The notes below the pieces were generated by a model, which was given only the letters and a program-made list of their open reading frames with translations, was not told where the DNA came from and ran no database searches. Shown in pieces: positions 49,901-59,344 of a stretch of DNA of 64,000 nt. A program made the translations under genes and the position numbers. The first letter of the stretch is position 1; each line of letters opens with the position of its first letter. This stretch comes from Magnolia sinica. Taxonomy: Eukaryota > Streptophyta > Magnoliopsida > Magnoliales > Magnoliaceae. Location: contig NC_080586.1 of NCBI RefSeq assembly GCF_029962835.1, positions 66,766,001-66,830,000 of the forward strand, read 5' to 3'.

Positions 49901-50224
49901 CAACATAATTATCATAATAAAATTAATTGCACATCCAACAATGCACCTTAAAAGTGTCAAAATAAAATTTCAAGGAATGAATGGAAGAAAATGATAAAGT
50001 AGGTGTCAGAACTCACATGATGCAAACGACGAATAATTAGTAGTTCCTCCTCATCTGTAAGAGAAACATCACAACGATCTGCAAAAGGTGCATTAAACCA
50101 CTCCTCAAAGTTCTGCACCGAATTAAAAATGCTAGGTAGAAGAAAATTAAGCAAGGCCCACAACTCCTGCAAACTATTCTGTATAGGTGTGCCGGTTAAT
50201 AGAAGTCTACGTCGAATACGGTAC
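43174..50224 (-). CDS. SNF2 chromatin-remodelling ATPase, CHR12/CHR23-like, 3' four exons
   Basis: Four exons join in frame: 50017-50224, 49523-49676, 44523-45125 and 43174-43910 (stop at 43174-43176), all with GT donors and AG acceptors. The encoded segment holds the end of the SNF2 N-terminal ATPase lobe ([16 protein letters not shown], motif III region), the SNF2 linker ([20 protein letters not shown]), a complete helicase-C lobe ([30 protein letters not shown]) and a long charged tail. Together these match plant CHR12/CHR23 (MINUSCULE) remodellers, which use ATP to move nucleosomes in SWI/SNF-class complexes; that role is family knowledge. The HSA region, Walker A and DEGH motifs must lie in exons above 50225 and are not visible in the window. 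No stop or frameshift was seen in these exons, so they are probably under constraint. Confidence 0.93.
44523..45125 (-). CDS. SNF2 gene, exon C (helicase C lobe)
   Basis: Acceptor TGCAG before 45125, donor GTTTGT after 44523. It runs from [20 protein letters not shown] through [44 protein letters not shown] and [13 protein letters not shown] to [13 protein letters not shown]. All expected helicase-C motifs (IV-VI) are intact, including the arginine finger of AHRIGQ. Confidence 0.95.
46150..46723 (+). pseudogene. LINE C-terminal zf-RVT fragment
   Basis: Broken frames read [16 protein letters not shown], an [22 protein letters not shown] block, then [18 protein letters not shown] and [15 protein letters not shown], and end [13 protein letters not shown] with TAA at 46721-46723. 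This is the C-terminal zinc-binding RVT region of plant L1 LINEs. The reverse transcriptase is missing. Frameshifts occur near 46220 and 46450. It lies antisense to the SNF2 transcript. Confidence 0.8.
46700..46908. repeat. About 90-bp duplication and (GGGA)n tract
   Basis: 'aggctttgtt...ggcctttggtgggccctattcttatattgatgagagcg' recurs with a period of about 87-94 bases ('ggcctttggttggccc' near 46818). 46883-46908 is (GGGA)6-7. Confidence 0.75.
47446..47640. repeat. Minisatellite, three units of 57-64 bp
   Basis: Three copies of a unit with AAAAGGCCGGGTTCATGAAT and 'agtatcatgcgaaatgtttta'; the core CATGAATAG lies at 47459, 47523 and 47580. Confidence 0.85.
48405..49063. mobile_element. hAT MITE, TAGAGCTGTACAC/GTGTACACTCTA termini
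   Basis: 659 bases, starting TAGAGCTGTACAC and ending GTGTACACTCTA, flanked by an 8-bp duplication with one mismatch (ATCCAGAC at 48397-48404, ATCCACAC at 49064-49071). The arms are rich in GAGTCGAGC/GCTCGACTC repeats and pair with each other. The TIR and 8-bp duplication fit hAT. No transposase. It sits in the SNF2 4.4-kb intron. Confidence 0.85.
49523..49676 (-). CDS. SNF2 gene, exon B (linker)
   Basis: Acceptor TCAG before 49676, donor GTATGC after 49523. Encodes [20 protein letters not shown], then [20 protein letters not shown] and GLDSG. The intron to exon A (49677-50016) is 340 bases with no inserted element visible. Confidence 0.93.
50017..50224 (-). CDS. SNF2 gene, exon A (motif III)
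   Basis: Acceptor TGCAG at 50225-50229, donor GTGAGT at 50016-50011. It opens with the last base of a split codon, then [18 protein letters not shown], and continues through [15 protein letters not shown] and [12 protein letters not shown]. The preceding exon must end by completing a Gly-type codon and lies beyond a large intron or outside the window. Confidence 0.93.
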
Positions 50225-50833
50225 CTGCACAGAAGGGAACAATCTATTTGAGATGCACTTCATTTTCATGAGGTAATGTCAAAAATGAATCTTGAAAGAT
50301 AAAATTAGTTAATCAAAATGATGATGACAAAGGTCAAATTAAAAGAGATGTAGGGCAATACAAGACCTACAACCTGCGGTACTTACATCATTCAAATTCC
50401 AGAGTACCCTTGTCCGATATGACACAACATGGATATGGAAATGGTATCCATATTGGGTATGATTACACAGTATCAGGACACTTTGCATAAAACATAATTG
50501 AAAATTATAAATAAATATTAAAGCAGTTAAAAACACACACACACAAAAACAATCATCAGTTGCCAATAAATGTTTTAACAAAAAAGTACTAGAATATTAA
50601 CATTCAGAGTGCTACCCCTATGACCTTAGATTTGGGGATCAGATGACTCCAATATGTGGACTGATGCTTGAGTAACATATCCTACAACATTCTACAGCCC
50701 TAATGCTGATGTCATAAGGCCATACATCCAGGAGGTCTGGAATTATCAGTTTTAGGAGAGGTTGCCACTATCTGATACTTCTTGATTTCTCAAAGAATTT
50801 GTCGATTTCCATTCAACTTCAGAAAAGGGAAGC
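50225..50833 (-). other. Intron sequence next to SNF2 exon A
   Basis: Non-coding; no exon of the SNF2 ATPase lobe is readable here. Contains a weak repeat, 'ccttgtccgatatgacacaacatggatatgg' near 50410, and an AC-rich tract at 50530-50545. Confidence 0.6.
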
Positions 50834-51360
50834 GGATTAGCTGTTACCCGAGTTACAGCTTAGTGGGTGTTACCCTTACCATGTGGGGCCCACCTTGTTG
50901 AATTCGTTTCATATTCATGTTGTCCATTTGTTTTTGCATCTCATGTAAGGACATTATACCAAAACTTAAGCAGGTGCAAATCTCCGGTGGACCACACCAC
51001 TGGAAGAAGTGGTGAATGACCATTAAAAGCTTTTTGTAGGCCACAAAAGTTTTGTATCAAGCTAATCTTTTTATTTCCCCTCCATCCAGTTTTGTTTGAC
51101 CTTATCAACGGGTTGGATGGCAAATAAACATTACGGATCTTCTTACAGTGGGCCTTGGGAAGTTTTTAATGGTCAGCGTTCAATCATCACTGTTTCTTGT
51201 GGTGTGGTCCACCTGAGATTTGGATGTTTAATGTTTGGGACTGTATCCTAAAATGAGCTGGAAAAACGGATGGACGGTGTGGATATACAATATATCATCA
51301 AGGTGGGCCCAACGGTAAGGGTAACACCCATTAAGCTGTTACCCAGGTAACACCTAATCC
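50834..51360. mobile_element. Foldback MITE, GGATTAG...TTACC arms
   Basis: Terminal inverted repeats of more than 50 bases: GGATTAGCTGTTACCCGAGT on the left against CTAATCC and 'aacagcttaatgggtgttaccc' reversed on the right. They lead straight into the GGGCCCACC arms. The whole 527 bases fold back on themselves. Flanks CAGAAAAGG/CAGCAAAGA are a possible 9-bp Mutator-type duplication but match only 7 of 9. Confidence 0.75.
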
Positions 51361-51768
51361 TCGCCCCAGCAAAGAGGTTTGGGCGTTTCCTGTCTTGGAA
51401 GCTGAAAATTGGACTCCTCAATTTGCTTTCACCTGTTGATTGCAAGATCCTTTCGATATTTCCCAAAAACTTCATAGTGGTCATTTTATCCCCAAAAAAT
51501 GCACAAATGGACTGAGCGACGGAAGAATTTGAAAGTCTAAGGGACATTCTTAATCCTTCCTAGGGCTTTTAATTTCTTTCTACCTAATATCAAAAAACCA
51601 GAGTGACTCTGAAGCTGCTTCTGGTTTTGGGATTCCCTCCACCAAAATTATTGAATACTTTCTATTTCTTTTTTGCATTATATTGTATATTCTATGTGCA
51701 TTCAATGGAATCAATGAGCTTATCAGATGGCTGACCTTGAACTTACCTTTGGAACTACTTGTTGTGAC

Positions 51769-52217
51769 CAATGATTTAAATACAGGTATCAATGCATGTA
51801 ATGCACCCTTGGGATACGGAAACATATCAGTATCGCATCGGAAATATCGCATGTATCACGGAATGTATTGCTGTTTTTGGGAAACATTGGGAAATTGATT
51901 GAAATTTTTAATGAAACTTCAGGGGATGTTAATAAAGACATTCTTACACACTTAGAACTCAAAAGACCACAAAAAACAAGTACACGTAATGAGTTTCCTC
52001 TATATAGGGTCCTAAACTATACATTGTCTGACATAAGAAGTGATGCAGTTATATCCAAAATGCATTCATATCATTTATAAATCATACAAGACAAGTATGA
52101 AGACAACCAATACATTCAAAAGGCAAAAAGTAAAAATACATCTATACCCTTATTACACCCGTGCGGTTGTGCAATACCGATAGTATTTGGCCGATACTAT
52201 CGATATCTAAATCACTG
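51769..52217. mobile_element. hAT-like MITE of the ATATCG-rich family
   Basis: Ends CAATGATTTAAATA and TATCTAAATCACTG resemble a hAT terminal pair. The interior, with 'cgcatcggaaatatcgcatgtatc' and 'gggaaacattgggaaattg', is homologous in reverse orientation to 55160-55398. No clear 8-bp duplication (GTTGTGAC/GTACAACA). 449 bases. Confidence 0.6.
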
Positions 52218-52509
52218 GTACAACACCAAAAGGAAAACAATAATCACAAAATCAAAGCCATTAATAAACAAATGATGCAGGACATGTGATTTAACTATTT
52301 GGATGTGGGGATTATTAACAGATTAATCGAGGTAAATCAAATAGCATAACATGCTACCCTACCAAGACAAAAAGAGTACCAAAGAAGCAATCAAATTCAG
52401 ACTTATATTAAAATCACAATCCCATACAAGCATGAATCATGTAAACATGAAAACCTTAGGTCCCATGAGAGATTGGAACTCTCACACTTAGCATAGGCAT
52501 AGTTCAAGT

Positions 52510-53262
52510 CATTGTTTGAAGTATCCCCGATATTATCTCTATCTCTAGCTCAGCGATACCGATAACACTGGTAGCGATACCGGTAATATAAAAAATTCCA
52601 ACTATCGGCGATGTATAACTAAGTATCGCCAATGTATCACCAATATTTTCAAGTGTAAGTACCAAGCGTCGCTTGTATTACCAATATATCGACGTCTCCA
52701 ACGATCGCCAATATTTTTTACCATGTAAATTCTAGGTGTAGCTTGTATCACTAGTGTATTAGTGATATTTCAATAATATCGCCAATGTATCGATGTCGCC
52801 AAAAATTTATCTATTAAAAAAATCCATTTCAAATTTTTTTTTTATGGGCGATATCAAGACTACATACTTTTGTTTCCTTTTCAATTGTCGATGATTTCTC
52901 AACGAAATATCGTGTTGTCGATATTCTGAAATACTGATGGATGTTTGCATGGAAGGTAGGATGGTTGGATGGATAAATGGGATTGATGGGATGGTTGGAC
53001 TAATTTCTTATAACAACACATGCTTTTAAGCCCCCCATTAAATGGAAACGTATTTTATATGCATTCCTTTTGCATTTTTTTTTAATTCCTAAGTATGCAA
53101 ATTTGTGTATTTTAGCATCTCTTGAAGTTTCACTGAAAATTTTCACCATTTTCCCATGTTTCCCTGCATTTCCAGTTATTGGTAATATTATCGACGATAT
53201 CGATATTATTTCTGTATCCTCGAACAATGAAACTTGTAATGATGCCGATACTTCAAACACCG
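52510..53262. mobile_element. hAT-like MITE, ATATCG-rich, with 8-bp TSD
   Basis: Starts CATTGTTTGAAGTATC and ends GATACTTCAAACACCG. Flanked by GTTCAAGT (52502-52509) and GTTCAGGT (53263-53270), an 8-bp duplication with one mismatch. The interior is filled with short ATCG-rich repeats ('ccaatatatcgacgtc', 'gccaatatttt'). 753 bases. Same family as 51769-52217 and 54671-55398. Confidence 0.85.
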
Positions 53263-53419
53263 GTTCAGGTTCGATGGGCAGATTTGGCGCAATTCAAGAG
53301 TTAGGAAATTGGGGAAATAAGTTTAGGTTTTCAAATTTGGGGAAATAAGGTTTGGGGATTTAGGGTTAGGGATTTGAGGATTTAGGATTAGGGTTTCAAT
53401 GGGGAAGCAAAAGGCGAAT

Positions 53420-54299
53420 GGGATTGGGAATGTTGACCGTATGGATAGTTGTACAAGTGAGTCCATACGGTCATACGGACAGTGGGGTACTGTCGAGTAT
53501 GAATTACGGTTGTACGGTTAGAGGGAGGGTGTAAACAAGATATTATGGGATGGGTTAGGTCGCCGGTATAAGGTTCGGAAGAAAGAAAAACAAAGATAGG
53601 AATGGGAATTGTCTATTGTTGGTGAAGGAAGAAGAGAGAGCTAGAAAGGATGAAAAAGAGAGAGAAAAGAGAGAGATTACATTTGATGGAAGAAAATGAG
53701 GAGAAAGATAGTTTGGATTCACTCCTTGGCTTCACACCAAATCAATCCACCCATTCACAGGATTTTTTTACTTCATCACAAAGTAAGAAAAGAGAGATTT
53801 TTATTTTTATTTCATATGCTTGCCATAAGGCTGGGGCTGGACATCCAGGCCTTAAATAGTCTCAAAAGTCTTTTTACAAAAAAAAGCTCTCAATAAAGAT
53901 TTCTTTTTAAAAAAAACCCTAGTATCTAAAATGTCCTATGACACCATAAACCATAAACTTGCTAATCCTAAACTATATATAATTAACAAAAACATAAACT
54001 ATGATAATCCAACGCTCATGATCAAATTGATCAAGGATCACAATGATCCAACCATCCGACCGAAGGATCTACACGATCCCATCGTCTAGTCCTCAAGATC
54101 CAACGGTCAAGACTCCTCAACTAAGCAGCCCACATGCATCTTCCTAGTATAGAGTTTTGAAACATGCATGATAAAGCATGTGGGGTCTTCAAGGCCTCAA
54201 TGCTGCCCACCCGGGCCCATTTACAAGTCATCGAGCCAAAGTGAAGGTCGGACTAATCTCCTCCTCTGGTACACTCTAAATGGTCGGATGTCCTCATCA
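53420..54299 (-). repeat. 3' LTR of the chromovirus (end uncertain)
   Basis: On the - strand it starts TGATGAGGACATCCGACC at 54299. It is related to the LTR starting at 63141 (TGATGAGGACATCAGAGC) and to the solo LTR 58465-59344 (TGATGCACACATC...TTTAGAGTGTAC). A TATTTAA box near 53858 is followed by a purine-rich leader. The lower limit of about 53420 is estimated from the 880-base length of the solo LTR. Confidence 0.6.
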
Positions 54300-54369
54300 A
54301 CTCTCTCTGACTTAAAAGATTTCACCTCTGGCGAAATAAAGTTGTGATGCTGCTCTAGAATATCCCGGT

Positions 54370-54640
54370 CAAGTCGCTAAAGATCCGCATCTGTGATCCA
54401 TGTGCAATCAGAAATTGGTCGATGTTTCCACTTGACTAAATATTTCTGAAAGCCCCCATGTCGAGTGGAAACCATATGCTCGTCCAAAATATATTTTATC
54501 TCCTCTCTGCTCGTAGGTATGGATGGTAAAGGCGGTAGGGGCTGAGAAGAAGAGTTATGTAAGGTCCATGGGAGATGGGACAACTCGGGTGTGTCATTAT
54601 CTAGGTCAGGAGAGGGGTCCTAGAAAGGCATAAGATCATC
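54370..54640 (-). pseudogene. Chromodomain C-terminus of chromovirus pol
   Basis: The - strand reads DNDTPELSHLP, PPLPSIPTSREEIKYILDEH and FQKYLVKWKHRPISDCTWI, a typical chromodomain (aromatic cage parts Y, W and W visible), then broken by a stop after DADL. Downstream sequence returns with RPFRVYQRRR near 54280. The chromodomain directs integration to marked chromatin in this clade, which is family knowledge. Confidence 0.85.
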
Positions 54641-54670
54641 CACATTGAATGTAGCACTAATACCCATACT

Positions 54671-55398
54671 CAGTGTTTTAAATGTCGACGACATTGGCCG
54701 ATATATCCCACGATATATCTTGTACCCCACCTTACGAAATGCATAGGAAGTATCGATATATCCCACCTATTCGATCCGATGAGCATTTTCAATTTTTTAT
54801 CCTTTTTTTTGTTGTTGTAAATCATGTTAAATCAATGTCAAATTATTACAAATATATGATTCTTCATGTTTTCCATGAAAAATCATGGATTCAGAGCTTC
54901 GATTTCAAGATTTGGGGGGACGGGGCAGGTTGCGGAAATTTGTGAAAAATTGAAATTTCTCAATTTCTTGCAAATCAGTTGCAATCTTTGTATCCAAACA
55001 CAAAATCAAACATGTAACCTAGTGATTCTTCTTTTGCTTTTAAAAGAATTGCTTGTGTTTGCATACATGTCTTCTTATGTTTATAAATTATACGAATAGA
55101 CTTTAAATATACTTGCATCAGTTCAGTTGGACAATACATGTTTTATGACCCCACTCAAAGGAAACCCCTATTATGTGCACCTTTTCTGTAATGTTTTGAT
55201 TTCCAAGTGTGTATTGATGTCTTTTTCAACAATCCTTGAAGTTTCCTTGAAAAATTCGACCAATTTTCAAATGTTCCCATGTTTCCCAACAACAACGATA
55301 CATTACATGATACAACCGATATATCCCATGCGATAACCGATATGTATCCGTATCCCAAGGGTGCAATACATTACGCGATAACAATATTTAAAACATTG
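54671..55398. mobile_element. hAT-like MITE, ATATCG-rich, in the integrase-chromodomain linker
   Basis: Starts CAGTGTTTTAAATGTCG and ends ATATTTAAAACATTG. 8-bp duplication with one mismatch: CCCATACT (54663-54670) and CCCATAAT (55399-55406). The interior has CGATATATCCCACGATATATC-type repeats and a long AT-rich centre. 728 bases, no transposase. Confidence 0.88.
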
Positions 55399-55419
55399 CC
55401 CATAATAGGTAGAAGATCT

Positions 55420-56174
55420 ACCAAGTACGCATTGGGACCAAAACGTTTCAAAATCTTATATGGTCCAGCACTGCGAGCTTGTAATTTTTTTAAAGTTCCT
55501 TGTGGAAATTGTTTAGGCCTTATTCTTATCATCACTTTATCGCCTACCTAAGATTCTTTGAATCTACAGTGAGATTTAGCAAGTTTCTTATATTTTTCAT
55601 TACTTGCGTTAATCCATTTTCGAATCTCCATATGCAAGTCATGAATGTGGCGTGCAAATGCTTCTGCAGTCTCTGATGGCCTATGGGAGACTATCATGGA
55701 AATAAAGTCTATAGGTTTTCTAGGCGTATAACCAGACACAACTTCAAAGGGACTCATGCTTATTGACCCATTGACTGAACTGTTATATATAAACTCAGCT
55801 ACAGGTAATATTGCGTCCCAAGTCCTAGTATGGTCACTCACCAAAAATCGTAATAGGTTCCCTAAACTCTTATTGACCACTTTTGTCAGACCGTCAGTCT
55901 AAGGATGGTATGTCGATGAAAATTATAATCTCGTGCCCATCATGTGCCAAAGTGTCTTCCAAAAATAACTCGTAAACCTAACATCCCTGTCAGACACGAT
56001 GGTTTTCGACAAACCATGTAAATGAACAATCTCTGCAAAGAATAGCTTCATGATGTTAGAGGCATCGAACAACTTAGAGCATGGTAGGAAATGGGCCATT
56101 TTAGAAAAAAAAAAAAAAGGTCCACTACAACGAAAATGGAATCGTGCTTCTTGATTGTCTTGGGAAGCCCAAGC
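55420..56174 (-). pseudogene. Chromovirus integrase, catalytic core to C-terminus (C-terminal side)
   Basis: The - strand reads HDSIFVVVD, then [31 protein letters not shown] and [10 protein letters not shown]. After a break at 55880-55923 it continues GNLLRFLVSDHTRTWD, EFIYNSSVNGSISMSPFEVV and HDLHMEIRKWINASNEKYK. The DDE core is partly preserved (D of VVVD, D of SDRD), but frameshifts at about 56100 (poly-A/T tract) and stops near 55905-55920 break it. It is interrupted at 56175 by the Mutator-like element. Confidence 0.85.
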
Positions 56175-56723
56175 GAAATCGGATTGCATATTGAGTTACT
56201 TAGTACGCTCTTATTGTACCAAGTAAACTCTATTCGGCACACCGTGAATGTATGTGGTTTATCCACACCATCCATCTGTTTTTCCAGCTCATTTTAGGGG
56301 TTGAGCCCAAAATTGAAGCTTATCCAAAGCTCAAGTGGACCATACCACAAGAAACAATGGAAATAATGATTTCCACCATTGAAACCTTGCTAGGCCCCAC
56401 AATGATGTTTATTTGTCATCCAACATGTTCATAAGATCACAAAAACATGGATGAAGGAAATATATATATATATATATATATATAAGCTTGATCCAAAACT
56501 TCTGTGCTCCCAAGAGTTTTCCAACGATAGACATTCAATTCACACTGTTTCGTGTGGTGTGGTCCATTTGAGCTTTATATATGCTTCATTTTTGGGCTAA
56601 AACCCTAAAAGTATCTAGTAAAATGGATAGACGAATTGGATAAAATAAATAAATCATGGTGGACCCCACATGTTTACTCAATATGCTTAGGGTACTGAGT
56701 TACTCAGCACACAATCCACTTCT
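56175..56723. mobile_element. Mutator-like foldback MITE in the integrase core
   Basis: 549 bases flanked by a perfect 9-bp duplication AGCCCAAGC (56166-56174, 56724-56732), the length typical for Mutator. Subterminal inverted repeats include GGATTGCATATTGAGT on the left and ACTCAGCACACAATCC on the right. Internal arms of the GGGCCCACC type ('ccatcttttccagctcattttaggggttgagccc' region and its complement) fold onto each other around an (TA)n loop at 56460-56483. No transposase. Confidence 0.92.
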
Positions 56724-56732
56724 AGCCCAAGC

Positions 56733-57354
56733 ACGAAGTCCATACCGAGGCCTTGCCATGGAGCGTGTGGCACTGGCAAAGGTGTGTATAAACCCATATT
56801 CTACTTATTCTGCTTTGCCAGTTGATATGTTTTACATTGCCTTATAATTTTGACTACATCTCGCTTGAGACTTAGCCAATAAAACCTGTCCTCAACAAGG
56901 ACAATAGTCTTGTCATGACCAAAATTACCGACTACTCCACTGGCATAAAGCTCCCAAACAAGGAAATCCCGTAGGGATGTGCGGGGGATGTAGTATCCGT
57001 CTCATTTGAATAGAAAGCTATCAATCAGGACAAACCCACTATCATTCCTCTGCCCATCCAAAAGTGATGTATATACTTTCCCGAAGTCCGGACACGTGGG
57101 ATATTCGTCCTTCAAACTCTCAAATCCAGTGACTTCAATGCTCATAGATTGTAGTAACCTCACTTTACGGCTAACGGCGTAAGTAGGTTTGGTCTTGACC
57201 CCGGTCTTATGTTTCAAAACAAACAAATACTCTTGAAAAAACTCAACCCACTTGGCATGCCTTGGGTTTAATTTCTTTCGGGAGTTAAAATAACGTATGG
57301 TCTCGTGGTCTGAAAACAAGACAAACTCTTGCGGTAGTAAATAATATCGCCAAT
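56733..57354 (-). pseudogene. Chromovirus RNase H C-terminus and integrase N-terminus
   Basis: On the - strand, sequence adjacent to the Mutator element reads GMDFVLGL (start of the integrase core), preceded by degraded zinc-binding sequence. 57319-57002 reads FSDHETIRYFNSRKKLNPRH, then KWVEFFQEYLFVLKHKTG and DEYPTCPDFGKVYTSLLDG. This is the RNase H end and linker of a chromovirus. The catalytic SDHE motif is visible. Stops occur near 56990. Confidence 0.85.
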
Positions 57355-57362
57355 GATGTAAG

Positions 57363-57666
57363 CAGTGTTGTCATGTGCGACCGCATATGCGCATATCCAT
57401 ATGAATCGCATATGCGATCATGGCACATATGCGATCGCATATGTGGCATATGCAAAAATATGCGATCACGTACAACATATGCGATCGCGTATTGGCCACG
57501 GTGCATTGAATTTTTTTTTTTTTTTTTTTTAATTTTTATTTTTTTACAAAAAAAAAACAACATTTTTCCTATAAAAAGGCTTCCAAATCTCTTCCATTTG
57601 CAATACTCTCACTCCAAAACTCTCTTACTCTCTTTTTCTCTTACATTTCTTAATTACAAGTGGTCT

Positions 57667-57714
<48 letters not shown>

Positions 57715-58054
57715 TTTCCTACTTCCAAGTGATCTTAATCTCTCTCTCCTACATTCCCTCTCTCTTGGAAGTTGGAAGATCAAGATTCAAGCACTTTCAA
57801 GTTTCAAGGAAGATAGCTTGTTGTTTTTCTATAATAATAAATAAATAGCTTGTTGATTTTGTTGTTACTTCTTGTTAACTATACTGTTAAATGTCATTTC
57901 AATGACTTGATGTTTAATTGATTTTATCTCTCTCAAATGTATTTTAAATATGTAGAATTAGTTATCTATTAACTTAGAAAAGTTTTTCTTAGTTTCTTAT
58001 ATTTTTTTACAATTTTTTTTAAAAATTTCCCTATTATATATACATATAATTTTC

Positions 58055-58088
<34 letters not shown>

Positions 58089-58159
58089 TATGCAGCGATT
58101 ACATATGCGCATAGGCATATGCGATTGCACATGATCCCATATGCCATTCAACAACATTG
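57363..58159. mobile_element. hAT-like MITE with CATATGCGATCGCATATG palindromes
   Basis: Starts CAGTGTTGTCATGTGCG and ends AACAACATTG. 8-bp duplication with one mismatch: GATGTAAG (57355-57362) and GATGCAAG (58160-58167). Both ends carry multiple CGCATATGCG palindromes. The middle holds AT-rich sequence, a (CT)n tract (57669-57711) and (TAA)n (58050-58086). 797 bases. No transposase. Confidence 0.9.
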
Positions 58160-58167
58160 GATGCAAG

Positions 58168-58464
58168 TATAAGACCATTGTGTGGAATTCCTTGTCACAA
58201 GTATCGTTGCTTTGCTTCATTTAACTTCTCACTAAAGAAAGCAACAGGGTGTCCCTTCTAGCTAAGTATTCTACCTATACCTACCCTGGAGGTGTCACAT
58301 GCAACCTCGAAGACTTTAGAAAAGTCAGGAAGATGCATGACAGGAGCATCTTTCATATTGCCCTTGATCTCCTTAAATGCTTTTGACGCGACGTTAGTCC
58401 ATTTGAACTACCCTTTCTATATGCAATCTGTGATGGAGGCCATAATGGAACTAAAGCCTCTAAT
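58168..58464 (-). pseudogene. Chromovirus RT-RNase H junction fragment
   Basis: The - strand contains SKAFKEIKGNMKDAPVMHLP and DFSKVFEVACDTSRVGIG, the start of the RNase H domain (a CDxS-type catalytic Asp reads CDTS), then PVAFF-like sequence, all with stops. It continues at 57354 beyond the hAT element and at 59345 beyond the solo LTR. Confidence 0.82.
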
Positions 58465-59344
58465 TGATGCAGGGACATGTGATGACCTAACCCTAGATGC
58501 ATGTATAATCGGGTTAAAGAATGTTCAAATAAATATACCAAGGAATTAGGTAAATCTCAACACAAACATAAGATCATTTTGTTAGGATCATGCTCCTTAG
58601 CATAAAATCACATGAATGGTAAAAAGGGAGGACCTATGGATATGAGGATGACCTAGATCTAGCATAAGTCTGTCCACGGTCAAGTTTGGATCTGATTCTA
58701 CTTACTAACCATCCATTTTTTCCGTTCAAACTAGAAAGGAGATATCCAGAGAGGAACGAAAGGGGTGAAAAATGAAGGGTTCGAGATGAAGAAAGTACAG
58801 GTCCTTTGTCGTCGAAAGAAAAAAATGAGGATGATTCTTACATTTTCCTGCACCTCAAAGATCTAGAAAGCAAGAAACTTGAAATCGGGGTGGAATCCTC
58901 CACACCAAAGGGTCAATCCTAAAACCCTAATCTTTTGAATAAAGAGGAAGAAAATATACGAATTTTTATTCATTCAATAATAATGAAAATAGGGTTTCTC
59001 ACAACGTATATATAAGCTATGGAAAAAGTAAAAGTGCACTAAACCCCTGAAAACAAGAAAAATAACAAAAAGATGAAAAAAATAAAGAAAGTGCAATAAA
59101 GCCCCTGAAACAAGAAAAAAGAACAAAAACGATTAAAACTAAAACACCCGTTTGGTAGGGTGTGAAATCCAACCTATGGATCTATGGTCAGGGTACGGTC
59201 ATGCCGCTCCTGCACTTGTAACGCATCAGAAATGGGTCCGATGGACCCAACGTCCATCCACATCAACTCCTCCGCTCCGGTACTTTGTCGGCGACGCCTC
59301 CTCTAGTACACTCTAAAGGGTGCACACCACTGATGTGTGCATCA
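58465..59344 (-). mobile_element. Solo LTR inserted at the RT-RNase H junction
   Basis: Starts TGATGCAGGG and ends GTGCATCA on +. Perfect 5-bp duplication CTAAT (58460-58464, 59345-59349). On - the start TGATGCACACATC...TTTAGAGTGTAC is homologous to the chromovirus 3' LTR (54299), so it belongs to the same or a sister family in the same orientation. A leader-like AAACCCTA stretch and TATATATAA near 59012 are present. 880 bases, no internal region. Confidence 0.87.

Noticed and set aside
51769..52217. Eight-base duplication for this hAT-like copy
   Set aside because: GTTGTGAC and GTACAACA do not match well enough, so the class rests on termini and homology alone.
57373..57669. 98-residue ORF with repeated 'CDRICA/YESHMRS' words
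   Set aside because: Produced by the CATATGCG palindromes of the hAT element.
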